Positions 30,977 through 39,808 are shown, numbered from the stretch's first letter. The stretch is DNA of 64,000 nucleotides from Luteolibacter rhizosphaerae (GCF_025950095.1 NZ_JAPDDR010000013.1:1-64000); one strand, 5' to 3'. Numbers and translations are program-made. The notes: a model not told the origin generated them from the sequence alone.

Positions 30977-32146
30977 ATGAAACCCTTTTCCCGGCTTGTC
31001 TTTGTCTCCGCGTTGTCCGGTTTTTCGGTCCTCCCGCTTGCCGCGCAAGATGCCAGGGCGAAGTCCGCCACGCTGGCGGTGGCAGCGATGGACAAAGCGA
31101 TCGCGGACAAGGAGATCGCCGGGTCCGTGACCTTGGTTGCGGGCAAGGAGGGGGTGATCTTCTCCTCTACCAACGGGTTCTCCGATCTGGAGAAGAAGAC
31201 CCCGATGGCGAAGGATGCGATGTTCTGGATCGCCTCCATGACGAAGCCCGTCACCGGCACGGCGGTGATGATGATGCAGGATGCCGGGAAGCTCTCCGTG
31301 GACGACCCGGTCTCGAAATACATTCCCGCCTTCAAGGATCTCAAGGACAAGGACGGCAAGCCGGTGACGGTTACGATCAAGCAGTGCCTGACCCACAGCT
31401 CCGGCCTCAGCGAGGTGTCCCCGGAGGAATCCGGCGATATCGCCAGCTTGGAAGCGCTCATGCCCTTGATCGTGGCGAAGCCCGTGATGTTCGAGCCCGG
31501 TAGCCAATGGCAATATTGCCAGACCAGCATCAACACCGCGGCGCGTGTGGTGGAGGTGGTGTCCGGCGAGTCCTTCCCGGAGTTCCTGGAGAAGCATCTC
31601 TTCGGCCCGCTGGGCATGAAGGACACGACCTTTTACCCCGATGAGAAGCAGGCCTCGCGGATCGCCACCTCTTACAAGCGGACGGATGCGGGCGAGTTGG
31701 AGAAGGCCGGGCTGATGTTCCTCGGCAACAAGCCGATCACCAGCAAGGAACGCTATCCGCGTGCAAACGGCGGGCTCTTCTCCACGGCGGAGGACTATGC
31801 TAAGTTCGCCCGCATGATCCTCAATGGCGGTGAGCTCGACGGAAAGCGCTACCTCTCCGAGACAGCGGTGAAGCAGATGACGACGGTCCAGAGCGGCGAT
31901 TTGAAAACCGGCTTCACCCCGGGCAATGGCTGGGGTCTCGGTTGGTGCGTGGTGCGGGAGCCGCAGGGCGTCACCGCTGCCGTTTCCCCGGGCACCTTCG
32001 GTCATGGCGGAGCCTACGGCACGCAGGCGTGGATCGATCCGGTGAAGGGCCGCGCCTATGTGATGCTGGTGCAGCGCGCGAACTTCCCGAACTCCGATGG
32101 GTCCGAGGTTCGGAAGGCCTTCCAAGACGCCGCGGCCGGACTCTGA
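30977..32146 (+). CDS. Secreted serine hydrolase, class C beta-lactamase family
   Basis: 389 residues from ATG 30977 with signal peptide MKPFSRLVFVSALSG...LAA. 'WIASMTKPVTG' gives the SxxK motif with the nucleophile. 'THSSGL' and 'FGHGGAYGT' (HxG-like) follow. The usual YSN motif reads YCQ ('WQYCQTSINTAARVVEVVSG'), a departure in a catalytic loop. 'FGPLGMKDT' is typical of the family. Members include esterases, D-amino-acid peptidases and peptidoglycan-modifying enzymes; beta-lactam resistance cannot be inferred. The next gene starts one base after its stop. Confidence 0.85.
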   Translation: MKPFSRLVFVSALSGFSVLPLAAQDARAKSATLAVAAMDKAIADKEIAGSVTLVAGKEGVIFSSTNGFSDLEKKTPMAKDAMFWIASMTKPVTGTAVMMMQDAGKLSVDDPVSKYIPAFKDLKDKDGKPVTVTIKQCLTHSSGLSEVSPEESGDIASLEALMPLIVAKPVMFEPGSQWQYCQTSINTAARVVEVVSGESFPEFLEKHLFGPLGMKDTTFYPDEKQASRIATSYKRTDAGELEKAGLMFLGNKPITSKERYPRANGGLFSTAEDYAKFARMILNGGELDGKRYLSETAVKQMTTVQSGDLKTGFTPGNGWGLGWCVVREPQGVTAAVSPGTFGHGGAYGTQAWIDPVKGRAYVMLVQRANFPNSDGSEVRKAFQDAAAGL

Positions 32147-32147
32147 G

Positions 32148-32561
32148 ATGAAACAGCGGCGTCAACGGAATCGGCTGCGTCCGAAGGGGGATGGAAAGCG
32201 TAAGAAGGAGCAGCCAGATCCAAAGGAGGAAGAAGCGCGGAAGGTATCAAAGCGAGCCAGAGAGCTTGGTCTCGCGCCGATCAACCGTGAGAAGCTGCAT
32301 TCGCGCAGCGTTTTCGGGTCCTTCCTCCAGTCCACCTTCCACGGCTGCTTCTATCTGGACTACGAATTCACCTGTAAGGATTGCGGGAAGGTCGAGGTCT
32401 GGACCGGTCGCCAACAGAAGTGGTGGTATGAAGTGGCGCGCGGCGAGGTGGAGCAGACTGCGGTGCGTTGCCGCAGTTGCAGGCAGAAGGAGAAGCGCTG
32501 CAGGGACGAAGCGCGCCGGGTGCATCTCGAAGGCTTGGAGCGGAAGAAGCGGGGGAAGTGA
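32148..32561 (+). CDS. Small zinc-ribbon protein
   Basis: 137 residues. The stop of the serine hydrolase and this ATG are separated by one base (TGAGATG), which implies coupled translation. The N-terminus is very rich in Lys/Arg. The C-terminal half has 'FTCKDCGKVEVWTGRQQKWW' and 'VRCRSCRQKEK', matching the probable zinc-ribbon family PF13451 (CxxC, 'Q..WW', CxxC). A nucleic-acid-linked role is plausible from its basic composition but is inferred. Confidence 0.7.
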   Translation: MKQRRQRNRLRPKGDGKRKKEQPDPKEEEARKVSKRARELGLAPINREKLHSRSVFGSFLQSTFHGCFYLDYEFTCKDCGKVEVWTGRQQKWWYEVARGEVEQTAVRCRSCRQKEKRCRDEARRVHLEGLERKKRGK

Positions 32562-32604
32562 GTGACTAGGGTGATGTGCTCCCTTTTGAACGAGTAAGGG
32601 TGCG

Positions 32605-34041
32605 CTATCTGGCTCTCACCTTCTCCAGCAGGCTCTTGAGCTCCGCGATCTTCTTCGCATTCTCCGGAGCGAGGTTCTTGCTCTCGCCGGGATCCTTCGA
32701 GAGATCGTAGAGCTGGCCGGGTTGCTTGTTCTTGCCGGGAACGAATTTCCAGTCGCCCGAGCGAATGGCGAGTTGGCCGGCGTGCTCGATGATGTGGTCG
32801 CGACCTTTGTCCGAATCGCCGGTGAGGGCACGAAGCATGTTCTCGCTATCGGGGAACTTCGAATCCTGCCCGGTAAGTACGGCGAAGCTCGTAGCAAAGT
32901 CGATCTGGCTCACCATCGCGGGGCTCTGCTTCCCGGGCCTTACACGGGCCGGCCAGCGCAGCAGGAAGGGCACGCGGGTGCCGCCTTCATGCATACTATA
33001 CTTTCCCCCGCGCCAGGGGCCCGCCGGTTTGTGGCCGCCCAGCTTCGCCTCGGCTTCGTCCTTGTAGCCGTCGTCGATCACCGGGCCGTTGTCGCTGGAG
33101 AAGACCACGATCGTGTTCTCCGCCAGCTTGAGTTCATCGAGCAGGCGCAGCACTTCGCCGACCTGCCAGTCCGCCTGCACGATGGCATCGCCGCGCGAGC
33201 CCATGCTCGTCTTGCCGACGAAGCGAGGGTGGGGGACCCGTGGCACGTGGATATCGTGCAGCGCGAAGTAGAGGAAGAAAGGCTGCTCCTTCGATTCGCG
33301 GATGAAGCGCAGCGCCTGCGCGGTGAAGTGGTCCGCCATGTCCTCGTCCTTCCACAGCGCCTTGCTGCCGCCCTTCATGAAGCCGATGCGGCCGATGCCG
33401 TTCACGATCGCCATGTTGTGGCCGTGGCTCCAGTCGAGCTTCAGCGTGGAGCGGTCCGTGGTGCCGGTGGGCAGACCGGGGAAGGGCTGCTTGTAGGAAA
33501 CCTCGATCGGGTCGGCGGGATCCAGATTCACCACCTTGCCATCCTCCACATACACGCAGGGCACGCGGTCGCCCGTGGCGGCCATGATGTGGGAGAAGTC
33601 GAAGCCGACCTCATTCGGCGAGGGTTTGATCGGCTGATTCCAGTTCACGCCCTCCTTGCCGCCGAGGCCCAGGTGCCACTTGCCCACCACCCCGGTGCGG
33701 TAGCCCGCTTTCTGCAGCATGCCTTGCAGCGTTGGTTGGGCTGGATCGATGATCAGTGCCGCATCTCCCGGCAAGATGCCGGTGCCCTGTTGGCGCCAGG
33801 CATACTTCCCCGTGAGCATGGAAAAGCGCGAGGGCGTGCAGGTGGCCGAGGTGGCGTAGCCCGCGCTGAAATTGATTCCTTCCTTCGCCAAGCGGTCGAT
33901 GCCCGGCGTCTGCACGGCGCTGGCACCGTTGCAGGAGATGTCACCGTAGCCTAGGTCATCGGCATAGATCAGGACGATGTTCGGCCTTTCCGCGGCAATC
34001 AGGGCGAAAGGAAGAAGAGCCAGCAGGCCGATGGATTTCAT
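32605..34041 (-). CDS. Secreted sulfatase (arylsulfatase family)
   Basis: 478 residues with signal peptide MKSIGLLALLPFALIAA. 'RPNIVLIYADDLGYGD' binds metal. TCTPSRFSMLTG holds the C-x-P-S-R motif whose Cys becomes formylglycine. 'GVVGKWHLG' and 'FSSDNGP' complete the site. It removes sulfate esters, probably from sulfated polysaccharides, in the periplasm or outside. The maturing enzyme is not in the window. It sits near the DUF1080 protein and the serine hydrolase, but not in one operon with them. Confidence 0.93.
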   Translation of the reverse strand: MKSIGLLALLPFALIAAERPNIVLIYADDLGYGDISCNGASAVQTPGIDRLAKEGINFSAGYATSATCTPSRFSMLTGKYAWRQQGTGILPGDAALIIDPAQPTLQGMLQKAGYRTGVVGKWHLGLGGKEGVNWNQPIKPSPNEVGFDFSHIMAATGDRVPCVYVEDGKVVNLDPADPIEVSYKQPFPGLPTGTTDRSTLKLDWSHGHNMAIVNGIGRIGFMKGGSKALWKDEDMADHFTAQALRFIRESKEQPFFLYFALHDIHVPRVPHPRFVGKTSMGSRGDAIVQADWQVGEVLRLLDELKLAENTIVVFSSDNGPVIDDGYKDEAEAKLGGHKPAGPWRGGKYSMHEGGTRVPFLLRWPARVRPGKQSPAMVSQIDFATSFAVLTGQDSKFPDSENMLRALTGDSDKGRDHIIEHAGQLAIRSGDWKFVPGKNKQPGQLYDLSKDPGESKNLAPENAKKIAELKSLLEKVRAR

Positions 34042-34107
34042 GGCGCAAGAATACGGAAATCCGCCATGAAACCATCATAAAAACCCGTTTGGGTAGGACC
34101 TTTCGGC

Positions 34108-34866
34108 CTATTGGCGGATCTCGATGAGGGCGTTGCCGAACTCCGGGTCCTCAAGTTTCCCGCCTCCGCAGCAGGTGAAGCCCTCGGGAAAGCCGGGAGA
34201 GTTCACCTCCAGGCCTTCCCCGACAAGGCCGCCAAGCGCTTGGAACTCGATGAAGCGGTCGCAGAGCCCGATCGCCGCGCTCCTCCACTCCGGTTTCACG
34301 CCGCGGATGCTGATGTCCGGCCGGCCGAATTTCCGCATGCCGCGGGTATGCACCCACTCGCTGCCCTCGCCCTCCGGAGAAGTCAGGATCACGCACTGGC
34401 TGCGCAGCGCGGGCTCCACCGGCTCGAAGGCCTTGCGCCACCATTCCTCCGGCGTCCACCAGCGGAACATCTGGGGATCGTAAACGCAGATGCCACCCTG
34501 ATCGACCATCCAACTCGCGATGCCCACGGCGTCCCGGAGATAGTAGAGTTCCCTCTGATCACCCAGCTCGCCGCGCAGCACGGTGCAGGAGGTCTGCGCA
34601 GCGATGTTTGCGGCGAAGGCTGAGTCGCGGATCTTCAGATCTTCCCATGCCTGGCCCTTGCGGAAGGATTCCACCTCGGCGGCATACTCCGGGGAATCAT
34701 ATTGGATGATCTCCAGTTCCTCCGACATCCCCTGCACGCGGTACTTCGCCGCAGGCAGGGTGGTGGAGAGATCGACATTTCCGTACACGACGAAGCACAG
34801 GAAGGAGGATCCTCCCCCGGCTTGATAACGCGGACGCTTCCACAAAGAGGCTCCGTTGGGCGACAT
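34108..34866 (-). CDS. Hypothetical protein (unrecognised family)
   Basis: 252 residues, cytoplasmic by appearance. Notable motifs are 'GNVDLSTTLPAAKYRVQG', 'GICVYDPQMFRWWTPEEWW', 'WVHTRGMRKFGRPDISIRG' and 'GFTCCGGGK'. An internal ATG at 34728 is a possible shorter start. I do not recognise the family. The 'HTRGM.KFGRPD' block looks like a conserved core. It lies downstream of the SUKH gene on the same strand after 90 bases, so it may be another immunity-type gene, which is only a guess from position. Confidence 0.65.
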   Translation of the reverse strand: MSPNGASLWKRPRYQAGGGSSFLCFVVYGNVDLSTTLPAAKYRVQGMSEELEIIQYDSPEYAAEVESFRKGQAWEDLKIRDSAFAANIAAQTSCTVLRGELGDQRELYYLRDAVGIASWMVDQGGICVYDPQMFRWWTPEEWWRKAFEPVEPALRSQCVILTSPEGEGSEWVHTRGMRKFGRPDISIRGVKPEWRSAAIGLCDRFIEFQALGGLVGEGLEVNSPGFPEGFTCCGGGKLEDPEFGNALIEIRQ

Positions 34867-34956
34867 GAAGCGCCTTGTTAGCCAGTTATGGGTTCGTGGA
34901 AAAGCTCCAATCGCGCGTGGTGTTCGCCCGCAAGCTGTTCGGAGGAGCAGAGCCGT

Positions 34957-35727
34957 CTAGGCTGGCAAGTCCTTTGAACGAAGGCCACCGCGCTTCTCCA
35001 CTTCCACCGCACGCGCGGGGTTGTAGTCGGTCCAATCCCGGATCGTCCTACCATCCGGCTCAAGCTTGTTGATGTCCCATCCTTGCGAGATCAGGTGATC
35101 GAGCACGGACCAACTGCCGTTCATGGCCGCGCAGCGCATCACCATGCCGGGCGGCAGGCCGTCCTCCAGGCATCCCTTTACCAGCACGAGATTGTCGTGC
35201 TTCGCGGCCTCTTGGCAGATCTTCCCGCGATGTTCTTCGAAGCCGTGCCATGCCTTCATCTCGGTGAGCGACGCGGTCTTGCACTTGATCACAAACTCCG
35301 ACTCGGCCGGTTCGACCTCGATCCCCGCCAGAAACTCGTCCAGCGAATCGCAGATCTTCCGCAAGGGACCGCCTTCGTGATCCCAGTAGTAGATCGCGTG
35401 ATCCTTCACACCGATCACCCAGAAGTCGCCGCCCCAAGTGCTCGCCAGCGGTAGATGCTTGCGGAAGTCGAAGTATTCGACTAACTCGCAGAGATGGAGA
35501 ATGTCGTCGTCGTGGTCCTCTTCGATCCGGCAGAAGGCCCGCACGTCCGGTGACTTGTTCCCGGTTTTGAAGCTCGCGAGTCCTTCGAAGTCGCCGCCGT
35601 TGACCTCCAGCAGTAATCCCCGCAGGGAGGGTGGCAGCTTGAGCTTGAGCTGTTCTTCGAGAGCCTTCAGGTCCTCCTCATCGAGATCGGGACCGCTGTC
35701 TTCAAGATGCTCGAGGGGGTATCGCAT
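34957..35727 (-). CDS. SUKH (SMI1/KNR4) family protein with ankyrin-like C-terminus
   Basis: 256 residues. The N-terminal ~150 residues follow the SMI1/KNR4 pattern: 'DLKALEEQLKLKLPPSLRGL' then 'LLEVNGGDF', and later 'LASTWGGDFWVIGVKDHAIY' with 'YWDHEGG' and 'DSLDEFLAGI'. The C-terminal part ('HDNLVLVKGCLEDGLPPGM' followed by 'AAMNGSWSVLDHLISQGWDI') resembles two degenerate ankyrin repeats. SUKH proteins are common immunity proteins of bacterial toxin systems. It starts four bases after the stop of the metallo-hydrolase gene. Confidence 0.75.
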   Translation of the reverse strand: MRYPLEHLEDSGPDLDEEDLKALEEQLKLKLPPSLRGLLLEVNGGDFEGLASFKTGNKSPDVRAFCRIEEDHDDDILHLCELVEYFDFRKHLPLASTWGGDFWVIGVKDHAIYYWDHEGGPLRKICDSLDEFLAGIEVEPAESEFVIKCKTASLTEMKAWHGFEEHRGKICQEAAKHDNLVLVKGCLEDGLPPGMVMRCAAMNGSWSVLDHLISQGWDINKLEPDGRTIRDWTDYNPARAVEVEKRGGLRSKDLPA

Positions 35728-35731
35728 GAAT

Positions 35732-36487
35732 TCACTCCCACCAGCCGCAGGTGTTATCCTGACCGGCGCAACACACTTCCACCTCCATAAAGGCGGCGCG
35801 CACGGCGGCTGCCGCTTTCACCGGGCAGTTGCAATCGCGGCTGAGATGGCCGAGCACCACGCGGCGCAGTCCGGCCGGAATCAGTTCCGCCACCAGTGCC
35901 GCGGTCTGGGCATTCGAAAGATGACCGTGGCGGGAAGAGATGCGCTGCTTGGTCGACCAAGGGCGCTTCATGTCGGCCTCTAACAGCTCGTCATCGTAGT
36001 TCGCCTCCACGAAGAGCGCGTTCACCCCGCGCAGGCGATCGAGGATCAGCTTGGTCACGTGCCCGGTATCGCTCAGCAGGCCGAAGGACTTGTCCTCATG
36101 ACGGAACGTGAAGCCTACCGGCTCCACCGCATCGTGCGGCACGGCGAAGGACTGGATCTCCAGCCCGTTCATGCGGAAGCCCGCGCCGGACTCGAAGATC
36201 TTCCACGACCCGCCGACCCCGCCGTCGCGCACCACCATCGAGGTGGCGGGCGTGGCATAGATCGGTACCGCGAGTTGCTTCATCATCACGCGCAGGCCCT
36301 TGATGTGATCGCCGTGTTCGTGGGTCAGCAACACCGCATTCAGCGTCGCCGGATTGATCCCGCTGGCCATCATGCGAGTCACGAGTTGCTTGGCCGAGAG
36401 TCCTGCATCCACGAGCAGCCGGATGCCGCCGGCCTCCACGACCGCCGCATTCCCTCCGCTGCCGCTGCCTAGGACGATGAACCGCAC
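35732..36487 (-). CDS. MBL-fold metallo-hydrolase, WalJ/YycJ-like
   Basis: 251 residues. 'GSGSGGNAAVVEAGGIRLLV' leads into DAGLS. 'LLTHEHGDHIKGL' is the metal-binding HxHxDH motif, 'LLSDTGHVT' the Asp, 'EANYD' and 'GHLS' complete the site. This layout matches the YycJ/WalJ group of beta-lactamase-fold hydrolases, linked to cell-wall or DNA processing. It is the first gene of a leftward run (metallo-hydrolase, SUKH gene four bases later, then the hypothetical). The final ~20 residues are rich in Cys/Trp (CCAGQDNTCGWWE), which is unusual. Confidence 0.85.
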   Translation of the reverse strand: MRFIVLGSGSGGNAAVVEAGGIRLLVDAGLSAKQLVTRMMASGINPATLNAVLLTHEHGDHIKGLRVMMKQLAVPIYATPATSMVVRDGGVGGSWKIFESGAGFRMNGLEIQSFAVPHDAVEPVGFTFRHEDKSFGLLSDTGHVTKLILDRLRGVNALFVEANYDDELLEADMKRPWSTKQRISSRHGHLSNAQTAALVAELIPAGLRRVVLGHLSRDCNCPVKAAAAVRAAFMEVEVCCAGQDNTCGWWE

Positions 36488-36523
36488 GGGCCGACACTGC
36501 CGCGCTGCGGCGAAAATCCAAAT

Positions 36524-36612
36524 CCCAAACTATAATTTCCAAGAAATGCCCAAGGCTGCGGCCCGAGCCCCACGCGGGTGCATTTTTTGAATCTTGGAAT
36601 TTAGGGTTTGGG
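36524..36612. repeat. Imperfect inverted repeat between divergent genes
   Basis: The 21-base arm at 36524-36544 (CCCAAACTATAATTTCCAAGA) and the arm at 36592-36612 are inverted copies matching at 18 of 21 positions. About 47 bases separate them. The left arm contains a perfect TATAAT at 36531-36536 on the plus strand, though no good -35 box was found at the right distance. It lies in the divergent gap between the metallo-hydrolase and AsmA-like genes, so it may be an operator, a REP/MITE-like element, or both promoters folded together. Confidence 0.55.
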
Positions 36613-36628
36613 GTTCCAAGTTCCCCCC

Positions 36629-39130
36629 GTGCGGCACCTCCGTATCATCCACAAGCTCCGCACGCTGTTGGCGCTGCTGGTGTTTGCGGCGCTGCTGGCG
36701 GCGGGGGGCGGCCTGTGGTGGGCGAATCAGACCGGCCTGCCGGAGACCTGGCGGGCCCAGATCGAGAACGGCTTGGCCGCGCAGGGCTTGCACGCGGATA
36801 TCGGCCGCCTGCGCTATTGGCCGCTGCAGGGGATCGAAGCGGACGAGGTGATCGTCTACGCGGATGCCAGCCGCGAGCGCGTGATCGCGAAGGCGCACGA
36901 GGTGGTGGTGGATGTGGATCGCACCAAGTTGGCCCGCGGCGATGTGCGCGTGGAACGGCTCGACCTCCGCGGTGGCTCGCTGACCCTACCCGTGGACCCG
37001 GACGATCCGAAGTCCAAGGTGCTGGAGGTGAAGAACGCCAGCGGCCGTGTGCTCATGCCCGGCGGGCGTCGCTTGGAGGTGAAGAACGCCCGCGGTGAGG
37101 TGAGCGGTGTCGCGCTGGAGTTCGAGGCCCTGGTGCTCGGCTACAAGAAGCGGCTCACGGAAAAGCCGGAGGATCTGGAGGCGCAGCTTTACCGGCGGCG
37201 CCTGCTTTCGCGGGTTATCGAGCTGCTTGAGCCCTGGGCCTTTGAGGAGGGCAAGCCGCCAGTCATCCGCATGCGCGTGGAGGGCGATCTGGATGACCCG
37301 AAGACGGTGCGTGCGGACCTGCACCTGACCAGCGGGGCGATGAACCATGGCAACCTTTCGATCAACAGCATCGAGGCCCGCGGCGAGATGCGCGGTCGTC
37401 TCCTGGTGCTGGAATCCCTGACGATCAAGGACGGTGGCGGCGACCTGAAAGGTCGCATGGAGTTCGATCTGGCGACCCGCAGCGGCCGCTTCGAGATGCG
37501 CTCGAATCTCGATCTGCCGCCGATCCTGCAAGAGCTGGATGCGGAAGGCCTGCTGCGCGACGTGAGCTTCGAGTCCCGGCCGGAGCTGACCGCCCGCGGC
37601 AAGCTGGAATGGCCGGAAGACGCGAAGCCGAGCTTCCACATCATGGGCCATCTGAAGGCGGATAACGTCCGCTTCGCCAAGCACACGGCCAGCCGCTTGG
37701 AGAGCGATGTCTCGTGGGATGGCAAGAACCTCTTCCTCGACAATCTGGAAGCGACTCGGCCGGACGGCTCGATGAAGGCGCGGGTCCTGGTGCAGGCCGA
37801 TCAGGTGCGCTACGAGGCCTCCACCGATCTGAAGCCGACGGTGTGGCGCAGCTTCTTCGACAGCGTGCCGCTGGGTAAAGTTCTCCACGATTTCAGCGAG
37901 AGCAAACAGACCAAGGTGGCCGCTCGGGTCGAGGGTCGCTTCGGTCGCGGGAATCCCCACGACTGGTCGGCATGGGGTGAAGCGAGTGCCACTCACATGG
38001 CCTATCGCGGCACGCCCTTCAACCGGGCCAAGGTGAAGATGAAGCTCGACCACGAGTTCTTGGATTTCACCGAGGGCACGGTGGAGTTCGATTACTCGGA
38101 CTACTCCCTGCGCAAGGCCCACGGCGGTCCCATGACGGGGGAGGCGAAGGTGGACCGGGTGCGCTACAATCGCGTGCCCTCGACTCTGACGCTGGAAGGG
38201 ATCAGAGGGAGCTTCTGGCCTGCCCCGGTGCTGCGGATGTTCCTGCCGTCCGTGGCGGATCATCTGGAGGAGTACGGCTTCCATCGTACTCCGGAGCTGA
38301 GTGCCGCGGGCACCATCGGGCTCTTCAGCGGCATTCCGAAGACGGACTTCCGGATCAAGGGGGTGACACCCGGCTTGGTCTCCTATCGCTTCGCGGGTAC
38401 GGATCTGCTGCTCAACGGGCTGGATACCGTGGTGCGCGTGAAGCCGGACCGCACCGAGGTGCGGGATCTCTCCTTCGATCTCTTCGATGGCAAGATGCGC
38501 GGGCAGTTCGACATCATCCCGGACGATCGCGGCAAGCAGGTGAAGGGTGACATCGACTGGACCCGCCTGAGCCTGCCGGAGCTCTCGAAGGCCTGCGGCT
38601 TTGAAAAGGCCGCGAAGGGCTATGTGACCGGCCGCATGGACTTCGATCACAAGGGCCGGGACGCCGCGGGCCTGAACGGCGAAGGACACATCGCCTTGGA
38701 AGAGGGTGAACTCTTCTCCGTGCCGATCTTCGGGCCGCTCTCGCCGCTGCTCAGTGCGGTGCTCGATCGCAAGACGGGTTTCCAGCAGGCAACCGAGGCC
38801 TTTTGTAGTTTCAAGGTGACCGAAGGCGTGCTGAGCACCCGCGATTTCTACACGGATACCTCCTCGCTGGTTTTCACCGGCGATGGCACCGCGAACCTCA
38901 ACCGCAAGACGATGGACATGACCATCCGCATGAACGCGCGCGGATTGCTGGGTGTCATCACGCTGCCGCTCAAGCCCTTCTACGGGCTTTTCCAGTTCCG
39001 CGGTACCGGCCCCCTGAAGGAGCCGAAGTGGGACAATGTGATGTTCACCTCGCCGCCGGAAGAGGCGGAGGAGAAGCTGCTGGAAGCGCCGAAGGCGAGA
39101 CCGGCACGCGGCCCGGTGAACCGGCGCTAG
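36629..39130 (+). CDS. AsmA-like inner-membrane/periplasmic protein
   Basis: 833 residues from GTG 36629; the TTG at 36608 lies inside an inverted repeat and is less likely. An N-terminal membrane anchor (TLLALLVFAALLAAGGGLWW) is followed by a long periplasmic region. It has repeated beta-strand patterns such as 'LRGGSLTLPV', 'GMRGRLLVLESLTIKDGGGD' style blocks and 'DGTANLNRKTMDMTIRMNAR'. The end, 'GLLGVITLPLKPFYGLFQFR' with 'GTGPLKEPKW', is typical of AsmA-like C-terminal domains. AsmA/TamB-type proteins act in envelope assembly or lipid transport. It is divergent from the metallo-hydrolase. Confidence 0.75.
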   Translation: MRHLRIIHKLRTLLALLVFAALLAAGGGLWWANQTGLPETWRAQIENGLAAQGLHADIGRLRYWPLQGIEADEVIVYADASRERVIAKAHEVVVDVDRTKLARGDVRVERLDLRGGSLTLPVDPDDPKSKVLEVKNASGRVLMPGGRRLEVKNARGEVSGVALEFEALVLGYKKRLTEKPEDLEAQLYRRRLLSRVIELLEPWAFEEGKPPVIRMRVEGDLDDPKTVRADLHLTSGAMNHGNLSINSIEARGEMRGRLLVLESLTIKDGGGDLKGRMEFDLATRSGRFEMRSNLDLPPILQELDAEGLLRDVSFESRPELTARGKLEWPEDAKPSFHIMGHLKADNVRFAKHTASRLESDVSWDGKNLFLDNLEATRPDGSMKARVLVQADQVRYEASTDLKPTVWRSFFDSVPLGKVLHDFSESKQTKVAARVEGRFGRGNPHDWSAWGEASATHMAYRGTPFNRAKVKMKLDHEFLDFTEGTVEFDYSDYSLRKAHGGPMTGEAKVDRVRYNRVPSTLTLEGIRGSFWPAPVLRMFLPSVADHLEEYGFHRTPELSAAGTIGLFSGIPKTDFRIKGVTPGLVSYRFAGTDLLLNGLDTVVRVKPDRTEVRDLSFDLFDGKMRGQFDIIPDDRGKQVKGDIDWTRLSLPELSKACGFEKAAKGYVTGRMDFDHKGRDAAGLNGEGHIALEEGELFSVPIFGPLSPLLSAVLDRKTGFQQATEAFCSFKVTEGVLSTRDFYTDTSSLVFTGDGTANLNRKTMDMTIRMNARGLLGVITLPLKPFYGLFQFRGTGPLKEPKWDNVMFTSPPEEAEEKLLEAPKARPARGPVNRR

Positions 39131-39275
39131 GAAAGAGCCCCGGCCTTTCCGGAACACGAATGGTTTCAGGATTCTGTAGCGGCACATCCCTCCTTGCGCG
39201 GCCAATCGATCCGTGCGAGCATTTTGAGCAGGAGCGACAAGTGGCTCCGTCCTTCATTTCCAACCATTCCAAGTC

Positions 39276-39752
39276 ATGTCCGACACTTTCGCCAGCAACG
39301 CCGGTTCCCTCGATCCCGAAGCCGGTTTCTCCAATGGTCCGTCCGTCGGCCAAGCCGCCAATGACCTCCGCACCGCCGCGGGAGAGAAGGTCAAGGATGT
39401 GGCCGGCCAAGCCAGCGAGCAGGCCCGGGCCCTGAAGGAGCGCGCGGTGGAATCCGTGCAGCACTTCAAGGAAGTGGCCACCGAAAAGGCCTCCCATCTG
39501 AAGGAAGTGGCGAGCGAGAAGGCCCAGGCCTTCAAGAGCGCTGCGACCGAAAAGGCTTCCCACCTCAAGGAAGTGGCGGGCGATCGCGCCAAGCAGTTCC
39601 GCAGCGCCGCCGACGAGCAGTGGCGTGAAACCCGCGAGAAGGCGAAGGAGATTCACATCACCACCGAGGACTACATCCGCCAGCATCCTACGCGTTGCGT
39701 GGTCGGCGCTTTGGGCCTCGGATTCGTGATCGGCCTGCTTGCCCGCCGCTAA
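39276..39752 (+). CDS. YqjD/ElaB-like (DUF883) membrane-anchored protein with LEA-like repeats
   Basis: 158 residues. The middle is a long amphipathic helix with repeated units ('TEKASHLKEVASEKAQAFKS' and 'TEKASHLKEVAGDRAKQFRS'), duplicated also at DNA level. The C-terminus 'EDYIRQHPTRCVVGALGLGF' plus VIGLLARR is the classic DUF883/YqjD membrane tail. E. coli YqjD and ElaB anchor ribosomes or respond to stress at the inner membrane. It heads a trio with the yqjE- and yqjK-like genes, as in enterobacteria. Confidence 0.85.
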   Translation: MSDTFASNAGSLDPEAGFSNGPSVGQAANDLRTAAGEKVKDVAGQASEQARALKERAVESVQHFKEVATEKASHLKEVASEKAQAFKSAATEKASHLKEVAGDRAKQFRSAADEQWRETREKAKEIHITTEDYIRQHPTRCVVGALGLGFVIGLLARR

Positions 39753-39770
39753 GAGCGGCTACCCCGAATC

Positions 39771-39808
39771 GCCCGTGAAACGCAGTCCGCGCGGCCGCGT
39801 TCACGGGC
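39771..39808 (+). promoter_or_regulatory. Strong hairpin between the yqjD-like and yqjE-like genes
   Basis: GCCCGTGAA (39771-39779) pairs with TTCACGGGC (39800-39808), and the inner CGC/GCG extends it past a single bulged A. The stem ends 10 bases before the ATG at 39819, and no Shine-Dalgarno is visible. It could limit read-through or translation of the downstream gene, or protect the upstream mRNA. Confidence 0.5.

Noticed and set aside
37189-39205. Long minus-strand open frames under the AsmA-like gene
   Set aside because: These are shadows of a GC-rich gene, with no recognisable domain.
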